Assembly (NCBI RefSeq): GCF_025947185.1 | Contig: NZ_CP110001.1 | Coordinates: 558,001 to 622,000, forward strand | Direction of reading: 5' to 3' | Origin: Flavobacterium sp. N2038 | GTDB taxonomy: Bacteria; Bacteroidota; Bacteroidia; Flavobacteriales; Flavobacteriaceae | DNA length: 64,000 bases | Part shown: positions 43,815 to 52,366 of the stretch, one piece after another | Numbering within the stretch: the first letter of the stretch is position 1 | How the letters are laid out: each line of letters begins with the position of its first letter | Notes under the pieces: model-generated | The model's input: the letters and a program-made list of their open reading frames with translations, nothing else | Database searches by the model: none | Told to the model about the DNA's origin: nothing | Position numbers and translations under genes: made by a program

Positions 43815-45494
43815 TTATTTTACGTTGAAAATTTGTTCCAAAATTTTAATGGTAATCAAATAAGTTGGCTTTACACCAGTTGTTCCCAATCCGCCTGAAG
43901 CCAATGTACTTCCAGTTTCCAGTGGATTATCTGATGCGTAATAAGCATAACGAACTTTGATGTCATGCGGAACACTTTTTCTAATTTTTGAAGCCGACTG
44001 AATGGCTTTTTGATAATAAGAACCTTCCATTTCCAGACCAATTACACCCCAGGTTGATTCGTGGAAAAATTTCAGCAAATCTCTGTTTTGTAAAGACGTT
44101 CCAAGAACTGTAACCATTGCACCTTCAAAAACGGCAATATCATTTCCTTCAAACATAGCACCTGTTAATTCATTTTCGAAGAAATAATTATCTGCCGTTC
44201 CTTCATTGATATGCGCTGTCGGAATCATGATATCTCCTTTTCCACCTTCCAGAATTCCTGCTTTACCCATTATCGAAACCGATTTTACATTCAGTAAAGT
44301 TTCTTTTTTAAATGGTTTCAAAAGCTCATCAATTGTTTCATATGCCTGCTCGCCAAAAGCGTAGTCCATTACGATAATTACCGGTTTTTCCTCGCCTACA
44401 TTTGCATTTGAAAATGCCGTTTTTGACCAGTCGATTTTAGCTGTATCAAAAATCTGAACATCGATATTCGTTCCTGAACAATCGGGTAGCGAAATCATTC
44501 CGTTTTTCAAAGCCAGATCTTCAACCTGTTTTCTGATTTCTTTTGAGCCAGAGCTGCTTAATTCTTCATAAATAAAGAAATCTGTTTTTCCTTTATATTT
44601 TGAAGTTAACAATGGTGTCGCAAAAAGCGAATTCATAACACTATGCATGTTGGCACTAATAACATGAATTGGACGTTTTAAAAGATTATTCGCTTTTAAA
44701 ACTTCCTTGATGTTTGTTGCCCAGATTTCTCCGTGAATATGATGTCCTAAACGTTCACGTAAAACCGGACTAAAAGTTATGGTACGTTTGTTGTTTTCAA
44801 CAATTTCTTCAATTGCCAGTTTTCCTAACCAATAAATAACATGCAGGAAACGGTCTGGCGCATTTTCTGAACCAAAAGCGTCATAAATATCCAAAACCTC
44901 CTCAAAGGTTCTTCCTAAAATATTTGCTACATGCGAAATTGCTTTTTCTTTTTCAATTAAAGCCAATTTTTTAGTTTGCATTACAGCTTGCTCCAATTTC
45001 AGCCAATCACGCGAAACTTCTCCACCGTCATCTAACAAAACTCTGTTCTTGATTTTATGAGATTCTATGAAAATGAAAGTCAAATGCGTCAGGATATCAT
45101 AAATGTCAGAACGTCCACGTGTAATTTCAACATTCATTTGTTCTTCGTCAATTCTGTAGCAGTTTCTTCTTCTTTTTGGAGGAACTATTGGCTGAAAATG
45201 TGATTTAGAATATCCTTCGTCTGAAGTTAGATTAATGAATCGACATTGTTCAATCCCTATCGGAAGACGCTCAATAACGTACAATAATCCGTTTAATTCT
45301 ACTTTCTCTTCAGCAATATTTCCGTAGATTTCCGGGCGCAATGCTAATAATGATTCGCGTAAACTGTCACCAGAAACACCCATAGGTTTGTAAAAACCTC
45401 GGTTGAATAAGTGACGCATTGTAATGTACATTTTTTCTATAGCTGCAGATGATTCCTGCGCTCTTGATCTTGATATATGTTTGGTTTCTTTCAT
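43815..45494 (-). CDS. DUF6909-like protein with nucleoside-phosphorylase-like C-terminus
   Basis: A 559-residue soluble protein that I associate with DUF6909 of Bacteroidota. The C-terminal ~190 residues look like the PNP/UDP-phosphorylase/AMP-nucleosidase fold: KPVIIVMDYAFGEQAYETI (370-388), IMGKAGILEGGKGDIMIP (408-425), and WGVIGLEMEGSYYQKAI (482-498), where GLEMEG is the ribose-binding Met-Glu motif, then YYASDNPLE (518-526). The N-terminal 360 residues are not recognised. Possible role: cleavage of a nucleotide N-glycosidic bond, as in AMP nucleosidase; unproven. It precedes the Wzz-like gene by 8 bases and has an inverted repeat in its leader. Confidence 0.75.
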   Translation of the reverse strand: MKETKHISRSRAQESSAAIEKMYITMRHLFNRGFYKPMGVSGDSLRESLLALRPEIYGNIAEEKVELNGLLYVIERLPIGIEQCRFINLTSDEGYSKSHFQPIVPPKRRRNCYRIDEEQMNVEITRGRSDIYDILTHLTFIFIESHKIKNRVLLDDGGEVSRDWLKLEQAVMQTKKLALIEKEKAISHVANILGRTFEEVLDIYDAFGSENAPDRFLHVIYWLGKLAIEEIVENNKRTITFSPVLRERLGHHIHGEIWATNIKEVLKANNLLKRPIHVISANMHSVMNSLFATPLLTSKYKGKTDFFIYEELSSSGSKEIRKQVEDLALKNGMISLPDCSGTNIDVQIFDTAKIDWSKTAFSNANVGEEKPVIIVMDYAFGEQAYETIDELLKPFKKETLLNVKSVSIMGKAGILEGGKGDIMIPTAHINEGTADNYFFENELTGAMFEGNDIAVFEGAMVTVLGTSLQNRDLLKFFHESTWGVIGLEMEGSYYQKAIQSASKIRKSVPHDIKVRYAYYASDNPLETGSTLASGGLGTTGVKPTYLITIKILEQIFNVK

Positions 45495-45510
45495 GCTATT
45501 TTATTTTTAA

Positions 45511-45534
45511 AATCTTCTTATCACAAAGAAGATT
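45511..45534. promoter_or_regulatory. Inverted repeat in the DUF6909 leader
   Basis: AATCTTCTT and AAGAAGATT (9-base exact arms, 6-base loop) lie about 17-40 bases before the ATG. Possible operator or RNA hairpin. Confidence 0.4.
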
Positions 45535-45631
45535 AAAGTATTTTAATTAAACTAAATTAGGAATTATAAATGTGATTTTGGTAAAATGGCATTTAACAAA
45601 TTGTTAGAATGATCAATCAAAATCATCTTTT

Positions 45632-47116
45632 CTACCTCAAATTATCTGCAATATCCCTGTTATTCGACAATCTCGGAATTTTATTCTGACCGCCCAATTT
45701 TCCCTGCGATTTCATGTATTCCTGAAATCCGTTTTTTGAAACTTTACTTACGACTACTTTCTGCAAAACATTTCCTGTAATTAAATCGTCGTAATAAATG
45801 TTTTGTTTTCGCATCGAATCATCAATAGCTTCGGCAAAAGCTTGCATATTATCTGGTTCATTTTCAAATTCTACAAACCATTCATGATACGGTAATCCGT
45901 TTGATGGCGTAATTTGAGGTGCAACTGTAAATTCATTTATTACAATATTGGTTCCTGCTGTTGCTTCTTTCATCGCATTTTCTACTTCATTGGCAATTAC
46001 GTGTTCTCCAAAAGCAGAAATATAATGTTTAATACGCCCTGAAACTATAACTCTGTGCGGAAATAAGGTAGTAAACTTAACCGTATCGCCAATATTATAA
46101 CGCCAAAGTCCGGCATTTGTAGAAACGATCAAAGCATAATTTACGCCCATTTCTACTTCCCCAATTGTATAGCTTTTTGGGTTTTCTTCAAAGAATTCAT
46201 CTGCTTTAATGAATTCATAAAAAATACCCGAATTTAACAATAGAAGCATTCCTTTTTCTTTCTGTGAATCCTGATAGGCAAAAAAACCTTCAGAAGCCGG
46301 AAACAACTCTATGCTGTCTACTTTCTTACCTATCATCTGCTCAAACTTGGCACGATAAGGTTCATAATTTACTCCTCCGTAAATAAACAGGTTAAAATTT
46401 TTGAATATTTCACCAATCTTTTTCCCTCCGCTTTTTTCCTGTAAACGCTCAAAATACATCTGAACCCAGGAAGGTATTCCGGAAATCACCGACATATCTT
46501 CTTTAATCGTTTCGCCTACAATTGCATTTACTTTGGTATCCCAGTCTTCAATACAATTGGTTTCCCAGGACGGCATTCGGTTTTTCTGTAAATATTTAGG
46601 AACAAAATGCGCCACAATTCCCGAAAGTCTTCCAAAATTAATTCCGTGTTTTTCGGTCAAAATTGGACTTCCCTGCAAAAAAATCATTTTACCATCAACA
46701 AAATCAGCTTTTCCTGTTTCATGAACATAGTGTAAAATCGCATTTCTTGCTGCCTCTATATGATACGGCATTGACTCTTTGGTAAGCGGAATATATTTTG
46801 CTCCGGAAGTTGTTCCGGATGTTTTAGCAAAATAAAGTGGTTTCCCTTTCCAGAGAATGTTTTCTTCACCAATTTTAATCTTATCAACATACGTTTTTAA
46901 ATCTTCATAATCTCTTACCGGAACATTATTCTGAAAATCGGAAATCGTTTTTATTGCATCAAAATGATGATCTTTCCCAAATTCTGTTTTCTTAGCATTT
47001 TTAATTAAACTTTTAAAAACTTCTAATTGGGTTTCAACCGGTTTACTCGACCAGCCAAGTGTCTGAATGTATATTTTTCGGGCAAACAATTTTGCCGCTA
47101 TAGATTTGATTGACAT
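45632..47116 (-). CDS. GH3-family adenylating enzyme
   Basis: A 494-residue protein of the GH3 acyl-acid amido synthetase family, first known from plant auxin conjugation and widespread in Bacteroidota. The adenylate motif is AKTSGTTSGAKYIP (about 93-106), followed by IELFPASEGFFAYQ and VVSTNAGLWRYNIGDTVKFT, which match GH3 acyl-binding and hinge regions. It should activate a carboxylic acid with ATP and join it to an amine; the bacterial substrate is unknown. It starts 11 bases after the 47.1-kb membrane protein gene ends. Confidence 0.88.
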   Translation of the reverse strand: MSIKSIAAKLFARKIYIQTLGWSSKPVETQLEVFKSLIKNAKKTEFGKDHHFDAIKTISDFQNNVPVRDYEDLKTYVDKIKIGEENILWKGKPLYFAKTSGTTSGAKYIPLTKESMPYHIEAARNAILHYVHETGKADFVDGKMIFLQGSPILTEKHGINFGRLSGIVAHFVPKYLQKNRMPSWETNCIEDWDTKVNAIVGETIKEDMSVISGIPSWVQMYFERLQEKSGGKKIGEIFKNFNLFIYGGVNYEPYRAKFEQMIGKKVDSIELFPASEGFFAYQDSQKEKGMLLLLNSGIFYEFIKADEFFEENPKSYTIGEVEMGVNYALIVSTNAGLWRYNIGDTVKFTTLFPHRVIVSGRIKHYISAFGEHVIANEVENAMKEATAGTNIVINEFTVAPQITPSNGLPYHEWFVEFENEPDNMQAFAEAIDDSMRKQNIYYDDLITGNVLQKVVVSKVSKNGFQEYMKSQGKLGGQNKIPRLSNNRDIADNLR

Positions 47117-47127
47117 TTTTTGCGTTA

Positions 47128-47628
47128 TTATTTTTTGTCGCTTTTATTTTTCTTTGTCTTGCTTTCACCCTGCTCCTTCTCTATTTTGGCAACTTCTTCT
47201 CTTAATTTCATTTCCTCTTCTGAGGCTTTCATATTAACTTCTGATGGTTCATCGACATCGGCTAAAATAGAATCCTTATTAAATTTTGCATAATCTAATT
47301 CTCCTTTCAAAACTTTCTGCACTCCTTTTATATAGGCCTCGTTTTTCTTTAAAGCATTTTCTAGTGAATCTGATTTTATAGCCAATTCTGTTGCATTCCT
47401 TTTTAATTCTGATGACGAATAACCTGGAATGAATTCCCGCAGCGGTGTAAACGCAATAATAAAAGTAGTTACTAAAATTAGAAATATTCCGCCTAAAGTA
47501 AATGTTACAAAGACATTCATTAAAGTAAGTCTGAATGAAAAAATTTCTTCAAAAGTGCTTTCATTCAAAATTACCAATCTGTTTTTGATGAATAATTTTT
47601 TTCTAAAATCGAATTTTTTCTTCGTCAT
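47128..47628 (-). CDS. Single-pass membrane coiled-coil protein (stand-alone N-terminus of an M23-type peptidase?)
   Basis: A 166-residue protein: cytoplasmic basic start, a membrane helix (about residues 35-57), the motif AFTPLREFIPGYSSSELKRN, then a coiled coil and a Lys/Glu-rich tail. From memory, the membrane part and the PLREFIPGYSS motif match the N-terminus of flavobacterial M23 peptidoglycan peptidases of ~280 residues, but the peptidase is absent and the frame ends in a charged tail, with no catalytic remnant before the GH3 gene. It could be a paralogue or a truncated form. Start set at the ATG at 47628, not the upstream TTG. Confidence 0.7.
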   Translation of the reverse strand: MTKKKFDFRKKLFIKNRLVILNESTFEEIFSFRLTLMNVFVTFTLGGIFLILVTTFIIAFTPLREFIPGYSSSELKRNATELAIKSDSLENALKKNEAYIKGVQKVLKGELDYAKFNKDSILADVDEPSEVNMKASEEEMKLREEVAKIEKEQGESKTKKNKSDKK

Positions 47629-47766
47629 TTTGGTTGTTTGTACGAGCAAATATAGTGATTAATCATATTGTTATTATTGGAGGAAAAACGACAAATATTG
47701 TAATTTTATTATTTTATAAAATATTTAACGCTGTAATAAACAAATATTTTAATCTAAAAGCTGTAG

Positions 47767-47792
47767 TTGTTCGTATATTCTATATACCTTTG
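47767..47792 (+). promoter_or_regulatory. Promoter of tatA
   Basis: TACCTTTG at 47785-47792 is an exact TAnnTTTG match. A TTG at 47767-47769 is 15 bases upstream, slightly under the usual 17-23. Confidence 0.6.
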
Positions 47793-47837
47793 CGGTGAAA
47801 ATGAAAATCAATTTGCTTCGGCATTAAATATACAATC

Positions 47838-48014
47838 ATGGGAAGATTAGGTCTTACAGAAATCCTTGTTATAGTAGGTATTGTGATATTACTTTTTGGA
47901 GGTAAAAAAATTCCAGAATTAATGAAAGGTTTAGGAAGCGGAATTAAAGAATTCAAAAACGCTGCTAAAGACGATCAACCTGCGGCTAAAAAAGAAGAGG
48001 AAGAAACAAAATAA
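47838..48014 (+). CDS. tatA: Sec-independent (Tat) translocase subunit TatA
   Basis: A 58-residue protein: one membrane helix ([20 protein letters not shown]), the [20 protein letters not shown] hinge and amphipathic helix that define TatA/E, and a short charged tail ([10 protein letters not shown]). TatA forms the pore for folded protein export with TatC, which is not in this window. It has its own TAnnTTTG promoter and a hairpin terminator, so it is a single-gene unit between divergent/convergent minus-strand genes. Confidence 0.93.
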   Translation: MGRLGLTEILVIVGIVILLFGGKKIPELMKGLGSGIKEFKNAAKDDQPAAKKEEEETK

Positions 48015-48033
48015 TAGCCTTCAAAACTTATTA

Positions 48034-48071
48034 AAAAATCCCAAACTGCAAATTGTAGTTTGGGATTTTTT
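48034..48071 (+). terminator. Terminator of tatA
   Basis: AATCCCAAACT pairs with AGTTTGGGATT, followed by TTTTTTTTG. Confidence 0.9.
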
Positions 48072-48116
48072 TTGTTTTATCTCCAATTGGAATTTGAAAT
48101 TTCTTTTTTGGAATTT

Positions 48117-50240
48117 TTAAAGTATCATCGTCAGCTGAATTCTCTTTCTATCCTCATCAACCTCAGTAACCTTAACATCAACATGTTGATGAAGTTTAAC
48201 TACTTCGTTTACGTCGCTTACAAAACCGGCTTTTAACTGCGAAATGTGAACTAAACCACTTTCTTTGATTCCAATATCAACAAAACAGCCAAAGTTGGTG
48301 ATGTTGTTAACAATTCCCGGAAGAATCATTCCAGTTTTTACATCTTTAATCGATTTTACGTTGGCATCAAACTCAAAAACTTTAGCCGATTTTCTTGGAT
48401 CTAATCCAGGCTTTTCAAGCTCTTTTATGATATCTTTTAGTGTAAGTAAACCAATTTCTGGTGTAATATAGTTTTCGGCCTTAATAAGGGCTGTTTTCTC
48501 TTTGTTTGCAATTAAATCATTTACCGAAAGTTTCAGATCTTTTGCCATCTTCTCTACAACCGGATAGGCTTCAGGATGCACTGCCGAATTATCCAGCGGA
48601 TTTTTAGCATTCGAAATTCTGATAAAAGCTGCTCCTTGTTGATACGCTTTATCTCCTAAACGAGGCACTTTTTTCAGCTGTTTTCTGTCTTCAAAAGGTC
48701 CGTTTTCTGAACGGTATTGCACAATGTTTTCAGCCAGCTTCTCTCCTATTCCACTCACATAACTTAGTAAATGTTTACTCGCCGTGTTAATATTGATACC
48801 AACCGAGTTTACGCAACGAATTACTGTATTATCTAATTCTTCTTTTAATTTTGTCTGATCGACATCGTGTTGGTATTGCCCTACTCCAATTGCTTTTGGA
48901 TCAATTTTTACCAATTCGGCTAACGGATCTGAAAGTCGTCTTCCGATCGAAACCGAACCACGAACCGTAACATCATAATTAGGGAATTCTTCTCTAGCAA
49001 CTTTTGAAGCCGAATAAACCGAAGCTCCAGCCTCAGAAACTATAAAAACTTGTACCGGTTTGTCGAATGCAATTTTTTTGATGAAAAATTCAGTTTCGCG
49101 AGAAGCAGTTCCGTTTCCGATAGAAATTGCATCAATCTGATACGCATTTACCATCGAGCGTATTTTTTTTATCGCCATTGTTTCCTCGTTTTGAGGTGCG
49201 TGCGGATAAATGGTTTCGTTGTATAATAAATCTCCTTTTTCATCCAGACAAACTACCTTACAACCACTTCTAAATCCCGGATCAATTGCCAAAATTCGCT
49301 TTTCACCCAACGGAGGAGCTAACAACAACTGTCCTAAATTGTTAGCAAAAACCTGAATAGAATTTGCATCAGCTTTTGCTTTTGCTTCCTGTAGTGTTTC
49401 ATTTCCAATTGCCGGATTCAACAATCGTTTATAACTGTCTTCAATAGCTAATTGTAAATGGGCAGTTGTATTATTTTGTTTTTTAATAACAATTTCATCG
49501 ATAACATCGTATGCATCATCAATATCAACATCAATTTTCATTTTTATAAAACCTTCATTTTCTGCACGAAGCATTGCTAATAAACGGTGTGCGGGTGCTT
49601 TTGTCAATGGTTCTTCCCAATCAAAATACTGATTGAATTTTTGCGCTCCTTCTTCTTCAGCTTTCTTTTTTACAACTTTAGTCCCGATTGTAGCTTTACG
49701 CTGAAACAATCTTCTAAGCTGCTTACGAACATAAATATTTTCGTTAATCCATTCGGCTACGATATCTCGCGCCCCTTGCATTGCAGCTTCTTCATTAATT
49801 ACATTTTCATTGATGTATTGTGTTGAAATAAAATCAACATCAACATCACTTTCAGACATAATCAATTTTGCCAAAGGTTCTAAACCAAATTCGCGGGCCA
49901 CATCTGCTTTTGTTTTTTTCTTCTTTTTATATGGCAGATAAAAATCCTCGATTTCTTGTAAATCAAAACTATCTTCAATTTTTTTCTTCAATTCCGGTGT
50001 AAGCGCTTTTTGCTCTTCAATCGATTTTAGAACTGCTTCTTTACGTTTTATTAGCGTATCATATTCTTTTTGAAGCTTTGCAATTTGCTCGATCACAACT
50101 TCATCAAGATTTCCGGTTGTATCTTTTCGGTAACGCGAAATAAACGGAATTGTACAATCTTCTTCTAACAACTTTACTGTATTCTGAATGTTGATCGCTG
50201 CTGTCTGAACAGACTTTGAAATGAATTGAATATTAGTCAT
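48117..50240 (-). CDS. tex: Tex-family RNA-binding transcription accessory protein
   Basis: A 707-residue Tex protein. In order: N-terminal helical region, a YqgF/RNase H-like domain (RILAIDPGFRSGCKVV, about 320-335), helix-hairpin-helix motifs (GININTASKHLLSYVSGIGE, about 470-490), and a C-terminal S1 domain (GMILPGIVNNITNFGCFVDI, about 638-657). Tex binds nucleic acid and influences transcription and stress tolerance. The gene is divergent from the DUF1294 gene, and a dyad at 50282-50304 lies in the shared upstream region. Confidence 0.95.
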   Translation of the reverse strand: MTNIQFISKSVQTAAINIQNTVKLLEEDCTIPFISRYRKDTTGNLDEVVIEQIAKLQKEYDTLIKRKEAVLKSIEEQKALTPELKKKIEDSFDLQEIEDFYLPYKKKKKTKADVAREFGLEPLAKLIMSESDVDVDFISTQYINENVINEEAAMQGARDIVAEWINENIYVRKQLRRLFQRKATIGTKVVKKKAEEEGAQKFNQYFDWEEPLTKAPAHRLLAMLRAENEGFIKMKIDVDIDDAYDVIDEIVIKKQNNTTAHLQLAIEDSYKRLLNPAIGNETLQEAKAKADANSIQVFANNLGQLLLAPPLGEKRILAIDPGFRSGCKVVCLDEKGDLLYNETIYPHAPQNEETMAIKKIRSMVNAYQIDAISIGNGTASRETEFFIKKIAFDKPVQVFIVSEAGASVYSASKVAREEFPNYDVTVRGSVSIGRRLSDPLAELVKIDPKAIGVGQYQHDVDQTKLKEELDNTVIRCVNSVGININTASKHLLSYVSGIGEKLAENIVQYRSENGPFEDRKQLKKVPRLGDKAYQQGAAFIRISNAKNPLDNSAVHPEAYPVVEKMAKDLKLSVNDLIANKEKTALIKAENYITPEIGLLTLKDIIKELEKPGLDPRKSAKVFEFDANVKSIKDVKTGMILPGIVNNITNFGCFVDIGIKESGLVHISQLKAGFVSDVNEVVKLHQHVDVKVTEVDEDRKRIQLTMIL

Positions 50241-50281
50241 ATTTTTTAATGAAATAAATTCTTATACTAAATTGATGTAAT

Positions 50282-50304
50282 TTACTTGTTAAAAATACAA
50301 GTAA
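50282..50304. promoter_or_regulatory. Dyad between tex and DUF1294 genes
   Basis: TTACTTGT and ACAAGTAA (8-base exact arms, 7-base spacer) overlap a tex-side TATTTTTA that resembles the -7 element. Possible operator. Confidence 0.4.
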
Positions 50305-50330
50305 TCAAATCAATAATTCGGCTAAAATAA

Positions 50331-50338
50331 TATCTTTG
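50331..50338 (+). promoter_or_regulatory. -7 element of the DUF1294 gene
   Basis: TATCTTTG lies 17 bases before the ATG, matching TAnnTTTG. Confidence 0.55.
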
Positions 50339-50355
50339 TTTTTAATTTTAAGCCA

Positions 50356-50625
50356 ATGGAAATTTTTTTACTCTATTTTTTATTTATAAATCTTCTCGTT
50401 TTTATTATTGCCGGATACGATAAATACCAAGCCCGAAAAAATAAAAGAAGAATTCCAGAAAATACGTTGTTTTTTCTTGCTTTAATAGGAGGTACTCCCG
50501 GTTTATTAACAGCAATGTTATTATTTAAACATAAAACGAGTAAAACTTCTTTTATTGTGAAGTTTCTTGGAATTTTAGCCTTCCAGATTGTACTTTTAAT
50601 TGTCTTTTTGAAGTATAAAAAGTAG
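50356..50625 (+). CDS. DUF1294 membrane protein
   Basis: An 89-residue protein with three hydrophobic helices. The motif FIIAGYDKYQARKNKRRIPE (residues 17-36) followed by LFFLALIGGTPGLLTAMLLF and KHKTSKTSF is the DUF1294 signature, found alone or fused to cold-shock domains. Function unknown. It is a single-gene plus-strand unit divergent from tex. Confidence 0.9.
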   Translation: MEIFLLYFLFINLLVFIIAGYDKYQARKNKRRIPENTLFFLALIGGTPGLLTAMLLFKHKTSKTSFIVKFLGILAFQIVLLIVFLKYKK

Positions 50626-50722
50626 ATATTAACAATGTTAATAACGCATTCTACAACATATTAATATACTAAAATACAGTAACTTAAAAAAAAACGGACA
50701 AATTAAAAAATCTGCCCGGTGT

Positions 50723-50760
50723 GTTTATTAATAGGTGCGAAGCACCGAAAAAAAAAATTT
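50723..50760. other. Small GC-richer hairpin downstream of rpiB
   Basis: GGTGC and GCACC around GAA (50735-50747), next to a run of ten A. On the minus strand the T-run comes before the hairpin, so it is not a normal rpiB terminator; it could end plus-strand transcription only weakly. Confidence 0.35.
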
Positions 50761-50766
50761 GCCTTT

Positions 50767-51198
50767 TTACGAACAAGCTATTTTATTCACTCTATTTTGA
50801 TGTCTTCCACCTTCAAAAGCTGTATCTAAAAAAGTTTCAACGATTTCAACAGCTTGTTGAATAGAAGTAAATCTTGCCGGAATACTTACAATATTAGCAT
50901 CATTGTGTAAACGTGTCAAATAAGCTATTTCCTTTGTCCAGCATAAACCAGCTCTAACTTTCGGGTGTTTATTAACAGTCATTGCTATTCCGTTACCGCT
51001 TCCGCAGATTACGATTCCAAAATCAGCTTTTCCTTCAGATACATCATTGGCAACAGGATGTCCAAAATCAGGATAATCTACAGAAGCCTCTGTATCTGTG
51101 CCATAATTAGTTACTTCATATCCTCTTGATTTCAGCATTTCAACAATCGCTTTTTTGTATTCTGGTCCAGCGTGGTCGTTTCCTATCGAAATTTTCAT
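50767..51198 (-). CDS. rpiB: Ribose-5-phosphate isomerase B
   Basis: A 143-residue RpiB/LacAB-type isomerase interconverting ribose 5-phosphate and ribulose 5-phosphate in the pentose phosphate pathway. Motifs: GNDHAGPEYKK (6-16), catalytic Cys65 in VICGSGNGIAM, and the phosphate-binding HNDANIVSIPARF near residue 98. Length is typical. The minus-strand promoter TTG-N23-TAAATTTG lies within the upstream gap that also looks like an origin. Confidence 0.95.
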   Translation of the reverse strand: MKISIGNDHAGPEYKKAIVEMLKSRGYEVTNYGTDTEASVDYPDFGHPVANDVSEGKADFGIVICGSGNGIAMTVNKHPKVRAGLCWTKEIAYLTRLHNDANIVSIPARFTSIQQAVEIVETFLDTAFEGGRHQNRVNKIACS

Positions 51199-51225
51199 TT
51201 TTCTATACTATTTAGTTGTGTCATG

Positions 51226-51259
51226 CAAATTTACTTAATTAAAAAACGTTTGCCAGCAA
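51226..51259 (-). promoter_or_regulatory. Promoter of rpiB
   Basis: TTG (51259-51257), 23-base spacer, then TAAATTTG (51233-51226), within the TTG-N17-23-TAnnTTTG consensus. Confidence 0.6.
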
Positions 51260-51349
51260 TTTCACCAATTTTCACGAATTTCTTTTATCTCGTTACATTA
51301 AACCTCACCATAAATTGCTTCCTAATAATTAATATACACTCGTGATATC

Positions 51350-51990
51350 AATAGCGATAGAAGTACAGAAAAACCCATATTTTGCAACTGTTTCACTATC
51401 AAAATCTTATCAGTTATTAACAATTTTGAAACTCTATAAGTGTCTCATAATCAATAAAAAATAAACAATGTTTTTGTTAAAATTTTGAGTTGTTGATAGT
51501 GATTCCTAATTCGTTGATATTCAATTAACTTTAAGTTAACAAAAAATGTTAATAAGTTCGAAAAGAAAATTAGAAGTTTTTTTTGGTTGTGTCGAAAAAA
51601 AACCTAATCCAAAATTGGAATTAAATAACCTAATAAAGTTTTGGGAATTTTTGGAAAAGTTATCAATATAAAAAATACCATTTTCAACAGAAATCAACAT
51701 ATGAACTTATCTACAAAATGAATTCATTTTTGGTTGTCAACCATTGTTAATTAAAATACAAAAAGTCTTATAAATTAAAGTTTTAGCCCAAAATAACTAT
51801 GTTAATAACTCGCAATAACTAAGAGAAACTTCATTTCAATACTTTTAAAAATAAATTTATTCGACATATTAACACACTATAATAACCAACAAATTTTTTT
51901 AAATTTTTAAAAATCTTTTTTGTTGTATTTAATATATGTTGAAAACTAAAAAAGTTAAAAAGGAAAAATAAAATTTTTTGAATTGAATTT
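51350..51990. other. Candidate replication origin (oriC)
   Basis: An AT-rich gap of 825 bases without genes. It holds a cluster of nine-mers close to the DnaA box TTATCCACA: TTATTAACA at 51414 and, inverted, at 51547 and 51800; TTTTCAACA at 51681 and inverted at 51937; TTATCTACA at 51707; TTATCAATA at 51660; inverted CTATCAACA at 51491. An A/T-only block near 51888-51920 could be the unwinding site. Genes to the left run mainly leftward and those to the right mainly rightward. dnaA is not adjacent, so this remains a candidate. Confidence 0.55.
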
Positions 51991-52023
51991 TACTCTGATT
52001 TGAGTTTGTTTTGAATTTTGGTT

Positions 52024-52257
52024 TCAGACGATTTTGAGCGGATTGTTGAGATTATCGAGAATTTCCTGAACTTGTTCGAAATCGTCCGGATGAACTTTGA
52101 GACGAATGCCACCCAGCGCTGCAGAATACATTGGAGCAACTGAAAGTGTCATTTCGTTTTCGAAAAAATAAGGGATTCCTTCTTGTTCCAGTAAGTGTTT
52201 CAAGACAACAGTTTCGTGCTGATAATTGAATATAGCGATGGTTTTAAAGCGTTCCAT
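52024..52257 (-). CDS. DUF2007 family small protein
   Basis: A 77-residue soluble protein with a ferredoxin-like fold expected. The start FKTIAIFNYQHETVVLKHLL and the segment YSAALGGIRLKVHPDDFEQV match DUF2007 (putative signal-transducing protein), a family without proven function. It borders the candidate origin and is divergent from rnr. Confidence 0.87.
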   Translation of the reverse strand: MERFKTIAIFNYQHETVVLKHLLEQEGIPYFFENEMTLSVAPMYSAALGGIRLKVHPDDFEQVQEILDNLNNPLKIV

Positions 52258-52366
52258 AAAGGTCTTTTTGTAAATGTACGAAAAGTTATAATTTTAATAA
52301 TTCTAATTGTTAAAATCTATATTCTGATATCTTATTTGTAATTTTAAACCTTATAAGAAAAGATAT

